A stretch of 64,000 nt of DNA from UBA4416 sp943362175 (GTDB lineage Bacteria > Bacteroidota > Bacteroidia > B-17B0 > Aurantibacillaceae): NCBI GenBank assembly GCA_943362175.1, contig CALRIU020000017.1, positions 43,722-107,721 of the forward strand. The letters run 5' to 3'. This document shows positions 44,053 to 51,876 of this stretch, piece by piece; within the stretch, counting starts at the first letter, position 1, and the number at the start of each line of letters is the position of its first letter. A model generated the notes under the pieces. It did not search any database and was not told the DNA's origin. It saw only the letters and a list, made by a program, of their open reading frames with translations. A program made the translations under genes and the position numbers.

Positions 44053-45306
44053 TTATTCCCCAAGCTCGAGCTTTTTAATATCGGCGATGGAATTCCCGGC
44101 GATGCCTTTCACAGAACCATAGAAATTGGTGGTATTGAGCAATACTTTTTCCAGCTGCTTTTCGCGTTCCTTCCAGATCTTCGCCATCGCATTCTTTTCG
44201 CGCTGGATGCCTTCCTGCAATTCCGTAAAGCCTTCCACAATGGCTTCGATCTGCTGCTTGAACTCCACGCCTGTTAAGTAAGCATAGAGCATGCTCATCT
44301 TATCGCCTTTATTTTCCTGGCTGGCCTGGGCCGCATAGATCTTGATGAGGCTATCGCGCAGTACGAAGGACAGGGATTTTACTTCCGCAAAGGAACAGAT
44401 CCACACACCTTCCTGCATGCCGAAATGATCCATGTTTTTGGGCATGGTTTCCGTGACGATCACGGCCAGGTCGGCCTGTGAATTGCGCATATCGTGCTTG
44501 AGCTTGTCAATCCAGTCGTTGCTGAATGCCTTGGTGCGCTTGCTTTCATAAATGATCTTGCCGCAGGTTTGTCCCAATGAGTTACGGATGGTATGAATCG
44601 CATCCGCGCCTTTCACGCCCTTGCCCACCTCATCCACCGTATCAAAAGGAAAGGTGCTGCGTAATAAATCTTCCAATGCAATTTCATGCACCTCTCCCTG
44701 GAGCTGCATAGAGCCCTGCTCCTGCTTGCGCACCATTTCTTCGGTGAGTTTTTTCTGAGCGTCGAGTTGCTTTTTCAGCTCCAGCAGCTGCATCTGGTGC
44801 TCCTTTTCTTTCAGGGAATTCCGCTCTGTCTCCTGTTTACGGATCTGCTCGGTGAACTGCTCCCGCTCCTCCTGTAATTTCTTCTGCACCGTGAGCTCCA
44901 GCTCCGCTTCCCGGTTTTTGATCTCTTTTTCTTTCTTCAGGTAATCGAGCTCTTTTTCCTGGCTCTCTCTCAGCTTTTGTGCTTTCTCGTTGAGCTCTTT
45001 GTTGAGCTGCTCCATCTGCATCTGCATTTCTGATGCTGCCTTTTTAATGGCTTCCTGCTCCAGCACGGCTTTCTGTAGCTTCACCTTATCGGCAATAATA
45101 CGCTCCTGGTCTTCCTGCTGTTTCTTCATCTCTTCCTGCTGTTGCTCAAGGGCACGCTTTTTTTCTTTCAGCTCCTCCTGGTCTTTGTTGAAACGCTCCA
45201 TATAACGTTTCCGGATCGTTCCTTCTATCTCAGCGGATATAGCATCTCCCAGCTGAAACTCATGCTTACAGTTAGGACATTTTACCGTTGATTGTGTATT
45301 GCTCAT
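44053..45306 (-). CDS. DUF2130-family coiled-coil protein
   Basis: This 417-residue protein starts with a half zinc ribbon (VKCPNCKHEF, about 8-17). A coiled coil of about 180 residues follows (about 30-210), rich in Glu, Lys and Gln. The C-terminal DUF2130 domain (about 205-417) has EVHEIALEDLLRSTFPFDTV, GKIIYESKRTKAF and DLAVIVTETMPK. The E-x-K core is similar to restriction-like nuclease folds, so a DNA-related role is proposed for the family, without proof. It is cytoplasmic. A -7-like TAATTTTA (minus strand, 45323-45330) lies 17 nt upstream. It is probably monocistronic. Confidence 0.9.
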   Translation of the reverse strand: MSNTQSTVKCPNCKHEFQLGDAISAEIEGTIRKRYMERFNKDQEELKEKKRALEQQQEEMKKQQEDQERIIADKVKLQKAVLEQEAIKKAASEMQMQMEQLNKELNEKAQKLRESQEKELDYLKKEKEIKNREAELELTVQKKLQEEREQFTEQIRKQETERNSLKEKEHQMQLLELKKQLDAQKKLTEEMVRKQEQGSMQLQGEVHEIALEDLLRSTFPFDTVDEVGKGVKGADAIHTIRNSLGQTCGKIIYESKRTKAFSNDWIDKLKHDMRNSQADLAVIVTETMPKNMDHFGMQEGVWICSFAEVKSLSFVLRDSLIKIYAAQASQENKGDKMSMLYAYLTGVEFKQQIEAIVEGFTELQEGIQREKNAMAKIWKEREKQLEKVLLNTTNFYGSVKGIAGNSIADIKKLELGE

Positions 45307-45365
45307 GCTCGTATTGTATTGATAAAATTAGTAAATGCCAGGTGGGGCATAGCAAAGAAAAACGC

Positions 45366-46061
45366 CTAAGCGTGCTCGTGAAGCCTCTTTAGCAGGAGCT
45401 CCATGCCTTCCACCGCTTTGGCTTTGATCACCGTCAGGTTGCGGATATAATCCAGGTTGAACTCGCCCGGATCGATGAGAAATTTAGGAACCGAAGCTTC
45501 CACCACATGGATCAGGTTTGCGGCCGGGTACACGTTGAGTGAGGTGCCGATGGTAATAAAAATATCCGCTTCCTGGGTCAGCATTTCCGCCCTTACCATC
45601 TCCGGCACAGCTTCGCCGAACCAGACAATATGCGGGCGGAGTTGTGCGCCTCTTTCGCAGAGCTCGCCTTCTTTCAGCTCCCACTCCTTCATGTCGTATA
45701 TCAGCTCGCTCCATTGGCTGCTGCGACTTTTCATGATTTCGCCGTGCAGGTGCAATACCTTTTCGCTGCCCGCACGCTCATGCAGGTCGTCGATGTTCTG
45801 GGTGATCACCTGCACATCAAACGCCTTCTGCAAGCCGGCCACCATGATATGGGCGGCATTAGGGCTCGCCGCCATCACCTGCTTACGTCTCTGGTTGTAG
45901 AAATCCAGCACCAGCTTACGGTTCCTGGTCCAGGCATTGTAGGTCGCCACATCCTCGATCTTATATTCCTCCCACAAGCCGCCGGTATCCCTGAAGGTTT
46001 TAATACCGCTTTCCGCACTCATTCCGGCGCCGCTGAAAACAACTATTTTCTTCTTCTTCAT
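45366..46061 (-). CDS. Sirtuin-type NAD-dependent protein deacylase
   Basis: This 231-residue sirtuin has the NAD-binding motifs GAGMSAESGI (11-20) and FRD (23-25), then QNID (88-91) and the catalytic His106 (LHLHGE), and GTSLNVYPA near 170-178. FYNQRR places Tyr55 and Arg58 where CobB-type enzymes have the Tyr/Arg pair that reads succinyl and malonyl groups. The small zinc domain normally held by four Cys is degenerate: the stretch between His106 and RPHIVWFGE has only one Cys (ELCERG). It removes acyl groups from lysines and produces nicotinamide. It appears to be monocistronic. Confidence 0.93.
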   Translation of the reverse strand: MKKKKIVVFSGAGMSAESGIKTFRDTGGLWEEYKIEDVATYNAWTRNRKLVLDFYNQRRKQVMAASPNAAHIMVAGLQKAFDVQVITQNIDDLHERAGSEKVLHLHGEIMKSRSSQWSELIYDMKEWELKEGELCERGAQLRPHIVWFGEAVPEMVRAEMLTQEADIFITIGTSLNVYPAANLIHVVEASVPKFLIDPGEFNLDYIRNLTVIKAKAVEGMELLLKRLHEHA

Positions 46062-46231
46062 GTATCCCTTTATTCCCGCAAACTTTAAACAATCTGTAAA
46101 CAGGCTGCCGATTATCGTTTAGCTTATTCTAAATTTACACAAATTTAAATAATCCGGCAGGAATTTGTCTTTTTTGCCGGCCAATAATTAAAAAAAGGGA
46201 TATTTTTACAGTCTAACAACATTTACAACCA

Positions 46232-46879
46232 ATGAAATTTTTTATTGACACAGCAAACTTAGCGCAGATCAAAGAAGCACAGGAACTCGGTGTACTCGAC
46301 GGGGTAACCACCAACCCATCCCTGATGGCCAAAGAAGGCATCAAAGGACAGGATAACATCCTAAAACACTATGTGGATATCTGCAAGATTACCACCGGTG
46401 ACGTAAGCGCCGAAGTGATCGCCACCGATTTTGAAGGCATGGTACGCGAGGGCGAAGCCCTGGCGGAGCTGCATGAGCGCATCGTGGTAAAGATCCCAAT
46501 GATCAAGGAAGGTTTGAAAGCCATTAAATATTTCAGCGAAAAAGGCATTAAAACCAACTGCACGCTGGTATTCTCGGCCGGGCAGGCCTTACTGGCAGCC
46601 AAAGCAGGCGCTACCTATGTTTCCCCGTTTATCGGCCGTTTGGATGACATCAGCCAGGACGGTATGGACCTGATCGACGATATCCGCATCATTTACGACA
46701 ACTATGCTTACGATACACAAATCCTGGCGGCTTCCGTACGCCACCCTCTGCACATTATCCAGTGCGCGAAACTGGGTGCCGATGTGATCACAGCTCCATT
46801 GAGCGCTATTTCAGCCTTACTGAACCATCCTTTGACTGACAAAGGCCTGGCGCAATTCCTGGCTGACGCAAAGAAATAA
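46232..46879 (+). CDS. Transaldolase (TalC/MipB-like small form)
   Basis: This 215-residue protein is of the short transaldolase / fructose-6-phosphate aldolase family. The Schiff-base Lys is Lys87 (IVVKIPM), and MKFFIDTANLAQIKEA is the usual start. Two positions separate the activities: Glu61 (AEVIATD) and Phe133 (VSPFIGRLDD) are the transaldolase residues, whereas the aldolases have Gln and Tyr there. It therefore moves a dihydroxyacetone unit between sugar phosphates in the non-oxidative pentose phosphate path. The promoter may be TATTTTTA at 46201-46208. A terminator follows at 46927. Confidence 0.95.
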   Translation: MKFFIDTANLAQIKEAQELGVLDGVTTNPSLMAKEGIKGQDNILKHYVDICKITTGDVSAEVIATDFEGMVREGEALAELHERIVVKIPMIKEGLKAIKYFSEKGIKTNCTLVFSAGQALLAAKAGATYVSPFIGRLDDISQDGMDLIDDIRIIYDNYAYDTQILAASVRHPLHIIQCAKLGADVITAPLSAISALLNHPLTDKGLAQFLADAKK

Positions 46880-46885
46880 TTTTTT

Positions 46886-46915
46886 CCGTACCCTTCGACT
46901 ACGCTCAGGGTGCGG
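46886..46915 (+). repeat. Loop-conserved hairpin element, copy 7
   Basis: CCGTACCC - TTCGACTACGCTCA - GGGTGCGG has an 8-bp stem with one G-T pair around the shared loop. It begins 7 nt after the transaldolase stop codon. Confidence 0.65.
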
Positions 46916-46926
46916 ATATATACTAC

Positions 46927-46955
46927 AAAAGGCTTCACGGTGTGAGGCCTTTTTT
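46927..46955 (+). terminator. Intrinsic terminator of the transaldolase gene
   Basis: AAAAGGCTTCAC (46927-46938) pairs with GTGAGGCCTTTT (46942-46953) through one G-T pair, followed by T residues. Confidence 0.75.
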
Positions 46956-46988
46956 GTTGGAAAAAATAACTTAAGTTTTGAGTTAAAC

Positions 46989-47036
46989 AAATTCCTCCTT
47001 TGAAGGAGGTGGCCGCAGGCCGGAGGATGTTTCAGG
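46989..47036 (+). repeat. Dispersed GGAGGATGTTT repeat, copy 2
   Basis: The element begins AAATTCCTCCTTTGAAGGAGG, where CCTCC pairs with GGAGG, and ends CGGAGGATGTTTCAGG. It matches the copy at 44001-44040 at both ends. It lies in the 230-nt gap after transaldolase. Confidence 0.5.
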
Positions 47037-47109
47037 ATTCCGAGAACACATCTCCCCCCTCCATGCACCATCTTGGAAAGAGGGGATGTGTGTATCGCAA
47101 AACTGAAAA

Positions 47110-47745
47110 CTAAACAAATCCCAACTTATAATGCACCACTTTCTTGGTGTCGAAAAATTCCTCTTCGAAATAATTTTTCAGATCATAGAAGGCAGCTTTT
47201 TCGAAGTGCGGACCAAACTCTTCGCGCAGGTCGCCGCCTTTTAAATATAAAATACCGTTAGGAAGGTCGTTAAAATTTTCTTTCAGAATCTTGCGGTAGA
47301 TCCAGTTGTAAAACTCCGGAAACTCTGTCACGGCACGGCTCACAATGAAATGATAGCGGTCGTTAATCTTTTCCGCGCGCTCATGCTGGGCGGTGAGGTT
47401 AGTGAGGCCGAGGCCGGCCGCCACTTCCTGAACCACTTTTATTTTCTTGCCAATGGAATCCACCAGGTGAAAGGTGCTTTCGGGAAACATCACCGCCAGG
47501 GGAATGCCCGGAAAACCACCGCCCGTGCCCACATCGAGCACTTTGGTGCCGGGCTTGAAGGACATGACTTTGGCAATGCCCAGCGAATGCAAAACGTGTC
47601 GCTCAAAGAGAAGATCGATGTCCTTGCGGGAAATCACGTTGATCTGCGCATTCCAGTGCAGATAGAGGTCGTACATCTTTTCGAATTGCTCCTGCTGTGT
47701 CGCGGTGATGCCGGGAAAATATTTGAGAATGATATCGGGTTTCAC
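47110..47745 (-). CDS. rsmG: 16S rRNA (guanine-527-N7)-methyltransferase RsmG
   Basis: This 211-residue Rossmann-fold methyltransferase has the RsmG opening: LYLHWNAQINVISRKD (about 28-43), then LFERHVLHSLGI. The SAM-binding loop is VLDVGTGGGFPGIPLA (about 69-84), and the SRAV motif follows near 136-139. It methylates N7 of G527 in 16S rRNA; its loss gives low-level streptomycin resistance in other bacteria. The start codon is 6 nt downstream of the sigma-factor stop, so the three genes GT2 - sigma - rsmG read as one transcript. Confidence 0.96.
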   Translation of the reverse strand: MKPDIILKYFPGITATQQEQFEKMYDLYLHWNAQINVISRKDIDLLFERHVLHSLGIAKVMSFKPGTKVLDVGTGGGFPGIPLAVMFPESTFHLVDSIGKKIKVVQEVAAGLGLTNLTAQHERAEKINDRYHFIVSRAVTEFPEFYNWIYRKILKENFNDLPNGILYLKGGDLREEFGPHFEKAAFYDLKNYFEEEFFDTKKVVHYKLGFV

Positions 47746-47751
47746 TGGAAA

Positions 47752-48372
47752 TTAAAGTTTGCTTTCCTGGTTTTTCAGGATATTGTAAAGGAACTCGCGT
47801 GCGCGGAAGAGCTGCGCTTTTACAGTACCTACGGGCAGATCGAGCTTACCGGCGATCTCTTCGTAGCTGAGCTCTTCGTAGTAGCGCATTTTTACCAGCT
47901 CCCTGTAACGCGGCTTGAGCTTTTCCACCACATCGCGCAGCATCTCTACCTTTTGCTTTTTAATGATGTTCTCTTCCGGGTCGAGGGTTTGTGATTTGAT
48001 ATTCTTGGAGAACTCCTGCCCTTCGTCGTTCTCCATTTTGGTGTCGAGCGAGAGGGAGGTGCTTTTTTTCTTGTTCCTTAAAAAATCAATGGCATTGTTG
48101 CTGGCAATCTTAAACAGCCAGGTGCTGAAGGCATAAGTGGGCGTGTATTGGTCGAGGCGCTTGAATGCCCTGCCGAACGCTTCAATGGTAAGGTCTTCTG
48201 CATCGTCTTTGTTATTACACATCCGCAGCATCGTAAAATAAACCGATTCGCGGTAGCGGTGCAGCAATTCGGCATAGGCTTTTTGGTCGCCGTGCTTCAG
48301 GGCCTGCTGGATCAGTTTATAATCGTAAACCGCTTTCGTGGTTAATTTTTCCGATGGGTCTAACTCTTCCAT
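47752..48372 (-). CDS. RNA polymerase sigma-70 factor, ECF type
   Basis: This 206-residue protein has the two ECF domains. Region 2 (about 20-95) has YRESVYFTMLRMCNNKDDAE, then DLTIEAFGRAFKRLDQYTP and FSTWLFKIASN. Region 4 (about 145-200) has LKPRYRELVKMRYYEELSYE and EIAGKLDLPVGTVKAQLFRA. The linker holds a charged stretch (KKKSTSLSLDTKMENDEGQE). No anti-sigma gene lies beside it, unlike most ECF loci. Instead it is between a glycosyltransferase gene (13-nt overlap) and rsmG, so it may be controlled by expression level or by a distant partner. Confidence 0.94.
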   Translation of the reverse strand: MEELDPSEKLTTKAVYDYKLIQQALKHGDQKAYAELLHRYRESVYFTMLRMCNNKDDAEDLTIEAFGRAFKRLDQYTPTYAFSTWLFKIASNNAIDFLRNKKKSTSLSLDTKMENDEGQEFSKNIKSQTLDPEENIIKKQKVEMLRDVVEKLKPRYRELVKMRYYEELSYEEIAGKLDLPVGTVKAQLFRAREFLYNILKNQESKL

Positions 48373-49502
48373 TTATTAGGTTTATGAAGTAGCTTACTGA
48401 TATGAATCACAGGATAAACCATCAGGAGAACGAATTCATAAAAAAAAGACATTCCCCAAAGATCCGGCTCATTCAGCTGTTTCGATACTTTTCTAAAGAT
48501 AATCATTTGCAGGCATATTTTCACTATTAAACCCGCAAGGGCGCTGATAAAGGTGGCCTTGAAGAAAAGCAGGGTAAAAAACAGGATGTAAAAGGCGTAT
48601 TGCAGCAGGTAGCCGAAGCCGATCCGGAGCTTGCTGTCGGAGGTATAATGCGGCGCTGTAGTCAGGTGACGCTGTTTCTGGCGTTTCCAGTCGGTGAAGG
48701 TTTTTTTGGCCACGGAGTATGTCACCGAGGCGTGTGATACAGAAATAGCCGTATTCTCAGGCGTACAGGCATCGTTGATGAAAAGGTCATCATCACCCGA
48801 CTCGATGTGGTAATGTTTGGAAAAACCTTTTTGCTTGTAAAAGAGGCTTTTTTTGTAGGCCAGGTTCCTTCCCACGCCCATATAAGCCTTACCTTTCACC
48901 GCTGCCGACAGGTAGTTGGCGGCTATGAGGAAAGTATCGAAACGGATAAGCCTGTTGAGAAAACCGGGCTCTTTTTTATAGGCGCCATAGCCCAGAACGA
49001 TCTCTTTGGTAGTGCTGAACTTTCCGGCCATCTCTGCAAGCCATTGCTCACCGGCCGGAAAACAATCGGCATCAGTAAACACGAGGTTATCATATTTTGC
49101 ACCTTTAATGCCTACCAGCACCGCAAACTTTTTACCGTGCTTGTAGTAGTCGTCTTCCTTGATATTTACTTTTTTCAGGTTCGGGAAGATCTTGGCAAAC
49201 TCGTCAATCACGTTCTCCGTATTATCAATGGAGCAATCGTTTACCACAACCACTTCAAATTCGGGATAATTCTGCACGAGGATCCTGGGAAGGAATTCCG
49301 TGAGGTTATCGTCCTCATTGCGTGCGCAGATGATCACCGATACCGGCTCTTTGGAAGCCGCCACCAGGGTCTCCTGTTGTGAATAACGACCGATCGGCAG
49401 GATATGAATAAAGTAATGAATGATGATGCCCGCAAACGACAAACCAAAAGCAATTAACATGAGCTCGTAAAGCCCAATCTCAACAAATCCGGGAAAATAC
49501 AT
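48360..49502 (-). CDS. Membrane glycosyltransferase family 2
   Basis: This 380-residue protein has an N-terminal membrane helix (about 10-32). The GT-A domain starts VSVIICARNEDDNL (about 54-67) with the first Asp in VVVVNDCSIDN (about 85-95). The metal-binding DxD equivalent is FTDADCFPAG (about 140-149), and the later motif is HIESGDDDLFIND (about 230-242). QKQRH near 272 is the usual QxxRW-like motif. Three helices close the protein (about 297-365). It transfers sugars from nucleotide donors at the inner membrane. The acceptor is unknown. Its stop codon overlaps the sigma-factor start by 13 nt. Confidence 0.92.
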   Translation of the reverse strand: MYFPGFVEIGLYELMLIAFGLSFAGIIIHYFIHILPIGRYSQQETLVAASKEPVSVIICARNEDDNLTEFLPRILVQNYPEFEVVVVNDCSIDNTENVIDEFAKIFPNLKKVNIKEDDYYKHGKKFAVLVGIKGAKYDNLVFTDADCFPAGEQWLAEMAGKFSTTKEIVLGYGAYKKEPGFLNRLIRFDTFLIAANYLSAAVKGKAYMGVGRNLAYKKSLFYKQKGFSKHYHIESGDDDLFINDACTPENTAISVSHASVTYSVAKKTFTDWKRQKQRHLTTAPHYTSDSKLRIGFGYLLQYAFYILFFTLLFFKATFISALAGLIVKICLQMIIFRKVSKQLNEPDLWGMSFFYEFVLLMVYPVIHISKLLHKPNKWKS

Positions 49503-49507
49503 ACTAA

Positions 49508-49515
49508 CAAAAATA
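49508..49515 (-). promoter_or_regulatory. -7 promoter element of the glycosyltransferase / sigma / rsmG operon
   Basis: Read on the minus strand this is TATTTTTG, exact TAnnTTTG, ending 5 nt before the ATG at 49502. The divergent HAD promoter box is only 26 nt away, so the two promoters should interfere. Confidence 0.6.
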
Positions 49516-49541
49516 GCACCGATTACCCATGCTAATAAATG

Positions 49542-49549
49542 TATATTTG
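49542..49549 (+). promoter_or_regulatory. -7 promoter element of the HAD gene at 49575
   Basis: TATATTTG is an exact TAnnTTTG match, 25 nt before the ATG. It is divergent from the box at 49508-49515. Confidence 0.6.
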
Positions 49550-49574
49550 CATTTATTAAACAAAGAAATTAACA

Positions 49575-50234
49575 ATGCTCAACGGAATAAAAGCGGTCAT
49601 TTTTGACATGGACGGCGTGATCATCGACTCCGAGCCTTTATGGCGCCGGGTGATGATCCGGAGCTTTACCGAGGCGGGAATTCCCTTTACGGAGAACGAC
49701 TGCCGCATCACTACCGGACTTCGTTTCAGGGAAGTGGCCGCCTATTGGTTTAGCAGGCACCACATCACACACATTCCGGTCGACGAATTCGATGCCCTGG
49801 TAGTACAGCGGCTGTCGGACCTTATCCGCGCGGAAGGCACGGCGATGCGCGGTGTATACAAAGCGCTGGAACACCTGAAACAAAGCGGCTATAAGATTGC
49901 GGTGGGCACCTCCTCCAATACGGCGTTTATGAATACGGTGATGGATGCCCTGAAAATCCGCCATTATTTTGATGCACTGTGCTCGGCAGAGCACATGGCT
50001 TATGGCAAGCCACATCCCGAAGTATTCCTCACCTGTGCAGCGCAAATGGGCGTACAGCCTAAAGAATGCCTGGTGATCGAAGATTCCGTCAACGGCATCG
50101 TGGCAGCCAAAGCCGCGCAGATGAAGGTAATCGCCATTCCCGACGAAGAAAGCAAACACAATCCAAAATTCGTATTGGCCGATTACCGCATGGAGTCGCT
50201 GGAAGAGTTTGTGCCTCAGAAACTGAATACCTGA
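49575..50234 (+). CDS. HAD-family hexitol phosphatase-like (HxpB/YniC group)
   Basis: This 219-residue HAD hydrolase has motif I AVIFDMDGVIIDSEPLWRR (nucleophile Asp11, acid/base Asp13), motif II VGTSSN (about 112-117), motif III Lys in GKPHPEVF (about 143-150) and motif IV IEDSVNGIVAA (about 167-177). The E-P-L-W after motif I and the helical cap match HxpB/YniC, which dephosphorylates 2-deoxyglucose-6-phosphate and hexitol phosphates. The subgroup call is by pattern, and substrate range is not determined by what is visible. Confidence 0.9.
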   Translation: MLNGIKAVIFDMDGVIIDSEPLWRRVMIRSFTEAGIPFTENDCRITTGLRFREVAAYWFSRHHITHIPVDEFDALVVQRLSDLIRAEGTAMRGVYKALEHLKQSGYKIAVGTSSNTAFMNTVMDALKIRHYFDALCSAEHMAYGKPHPEVFLTCAAQMGVQPKECLVIEDSVNGIVAAKAAQMKVIAIPDEESKHNPKFVLADYRMESLEEFVPQKLNT

Positions 50235-50241
50235 AATCCAA

Positions 50242-50478
50242 TTGAATCATAGGAACAGACTGGCCCCGATGCTCGTCAATCTCTGCTCTGTTACCTGCGA
50301 ACAGCTCTTACCAAAGCCTCCTAAAGCGTTTGTCTCTTATCCGCACAAAGGCGGAGCTGATTTACAGCAGCCCGGAGAACAGGAATTTCGTGATGAGTAC
50401 ATCATCTCCTGGAAATTCGATGAATCCATCCAAAAGTGGGTCAGCAGCAGAGGCGATGTATCGGATACAATCCAATAG
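50242..50478 (+). CDS. Possible small protein, unknown
   Basis: The open frame of 78 codons starts at a TTG 8 nt after the HAD stop. The C-terminal part (EYIISWKFDESIQKWVSSRG) looks protein-like, with the W/F spacing of a small beta-hairpin. The first half has no clear pattern. There is no signal peptide. It may be a real short gene, a fragment of an older gene, or chance. Confidence 0.3.
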   Translation: MNHRNRLAPMLVNLCSVTCEQLLPKPPKAFVSYPHKGGADLQQPGEQEFRDEYIISWKFDESIQKWVSSRGDVSDTIQ

Positions 50479-50508
50479 CCGGCGATCTATGACTCGTTGT
50501 GAAGCCCT

Positions 50509-51168
50509 CTACTCCGCATCCATTGTATTCCTCAAAAAGCTATTCATCGGCAGCATGGCTTTGAATACTTTCGCCGCGTAAGTTGAAAAATTCTTATCCA
50601 GAACCTGGGCATCGGTGAGGTCGTGAACCACAATAAAGCTTTTATGCTGCAACAGGTCCAAATCGGGATGTTCTTTATCATAGCCTTTTGGCGCGGTTTT
50701 CAGCTTGTCTTCTTCTGAGAGGCTGCCGAAATAATTTTTAAAATCTTTCGCCGCCAGGATCTTACGGAAGTCTTTTCCGTTATAGTCTATTTCCTGCCTG
50801 ATAGCCGCCAGCACATCGGGCATCGGCTGCCAGCAACCACCGGCCAGGAAGCTCTTGCCCGGCTCTACATGCAGGTAATAGCCCGGCACCGGCGATTTTT
50901 TTCCACCGGGATTCATGCTGGCTCCCATGTTGGTTTTATAAGGCGACTTGTCTTTGCTGAAGCGGATGTCCTTATTGATGCGGAACATGCATTTCTTTGC
51001 TTCCAGCCCGGCAAGTGCAGGGTCGTATACTGTTGTTTTATCAAGCACCGATTTGATCAGTGCTTCGAATTCCGCTTTGGCAGCTTCGTAAGTTTTACGG
51101 TTCTCATCGAACCATTCCTTTTTGTTGTTCTTGGCCAGTTGCTTTAAAAATTTCAAGGTTGTTTCCAT
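50509..51168 (-). CDS. DUF2461-family protein
   Basis: This 219-residue protein fits DUF2461 (the TIGR02453 group) along its length. Signatures are FLKQLAKNNKKEWFDENRK (about 6-24), CMFRINKDIRFSKDKSPYKT (about 60-79), GYYLHVEPGKSFLAGGCWQP (about 96-115) and LKTAPKGYDKEHPD. The fold is known only for relatives and the activity is unknown. It is cytoplasmic. It is the last gene of a three-gene minus-strand set with the two carotenoid genes (11-nt gap), but this may only be chance clustering. Confidence 0.92.
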   Translation of the reverse strand: METTLKFLKQLAKNNKKEWFDENRKTYEAAKAEFEALIKSVLDKTTVYDPALAGLEAKKCMFRINKDIRFSKDKSPYKTNMGASMNPGGKKSPVPGYYLHVEPGKSFLAGGCWQPMPDVLAAIRQEIDYNGKDFRKILAAKDFKNYFGSLSEEDKLKTAPKGYDKEHPDLDLLQHKSFIVVHDLTDAQVLDKNFSTYAAKVFKAMLPMNSFLRNTMDAE

Positions 51169-51179
51169 GATGGTGATGG

Positions 51180-51872
51180 TTAAAGGGTTGAATTGGCTGA
51201 GCGCCTCTTTTTAAAATAATCCATGATCAGTACGGTGTTCAGGAGCAAGCTGAGGCAATAGAAAAAATCTTCAATGGGAATACTTGATACGCGGATCGCC
51301 ATGTTCTCCTCATCGTCGTAGGAGACGATGGGCAGGTAGGTGATCAATCCGTCGAACAAGAGAAAAGGAATCAGGGTCACAAAAAATGCCAGATAGAAGC
51401 GCCCCATCCGGTTAAACTTATACACAAAGGCCGCAATGAATACCACCACGAAACAAATGCCTGCATTCACAATGGTATAGATTCTGTCGTAAAAAAGAAT
51501 GCAGGACGCCAGCGATAATACCAGAACGATGATCGTGATAAGCTTTGGCCTGGTCACGACCTCTTTGACAACGTAGGCATTCAGGCATTCATAGATAAAG
51601 GCACAGGAATAAGGCACCACGATAAAAAACAGCACTTCCTCAATAGGCAGGTTAAAGAGGTAAATCCCGCAGATATACTGCGGGTTGAAGCTCCATACGC
51701 CGCGTTCGGTAAAGTGTATATCCCAAAGAACAAACAGGACCGAGTTTACCAGGATAGCAGGTAGCAGGTATTTCCAGTGCTTATAAAAAGCCACTTTTTT
51801 ATCGAAGCTGAGCAGGAGCGGAAAGATCAGGCTTAGAATATCCAGCCATAAGTATGTATAGTGTGCATTCAT
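51180..51872 (-). CDS. Fused lycopene cyclase (CrtYcd-type)
   Basis: This 230-residue integral membrane protein has two copies of the lycopene-cyclase domain. The first (about 1-105) has YTYLWLDILSLIFPLLLSFD, WDIHFTERGVWSF and the PIEEVLFF motif near 76. The second (about 110-225) has VTLIPFLLFDGLITYL and the PIEDFFYCL motif near 198. In Actinobacteria these halves are separate subunits (CrtYc and CrtYd); the fused form is usual in Bacteroidota. It cyclises the ends of lycopene to beta-ionone rings. The acidic pair in each PIE(E/D) is essential in relatives. It follows the hydratase-like gene with a 4-nt gap. Confidence 0.9.
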   Translation of the reverse strand: MNAHYTYLWLDILSLIFPLLLSFDKKVAFYKHWKYLLPAILVNSVLFVLWDIHFTERGVWSFNPQYICGIYLFNLPIEEVLFFIVVPYSCAFIYECLNAYVVKEVVTRPKLITIIVLVLSLASCILFYDRIYTIVNAGICFVVVFIAAFVYKFNRMGRFYLAFFVTLIPFLLFDGLITYLPIVSYDDEENMAIRVSSIPIEDFFYCLSLLLNTVLIMDYFKKRRSANSTL

Positions 51873-51876
51873 GAAT

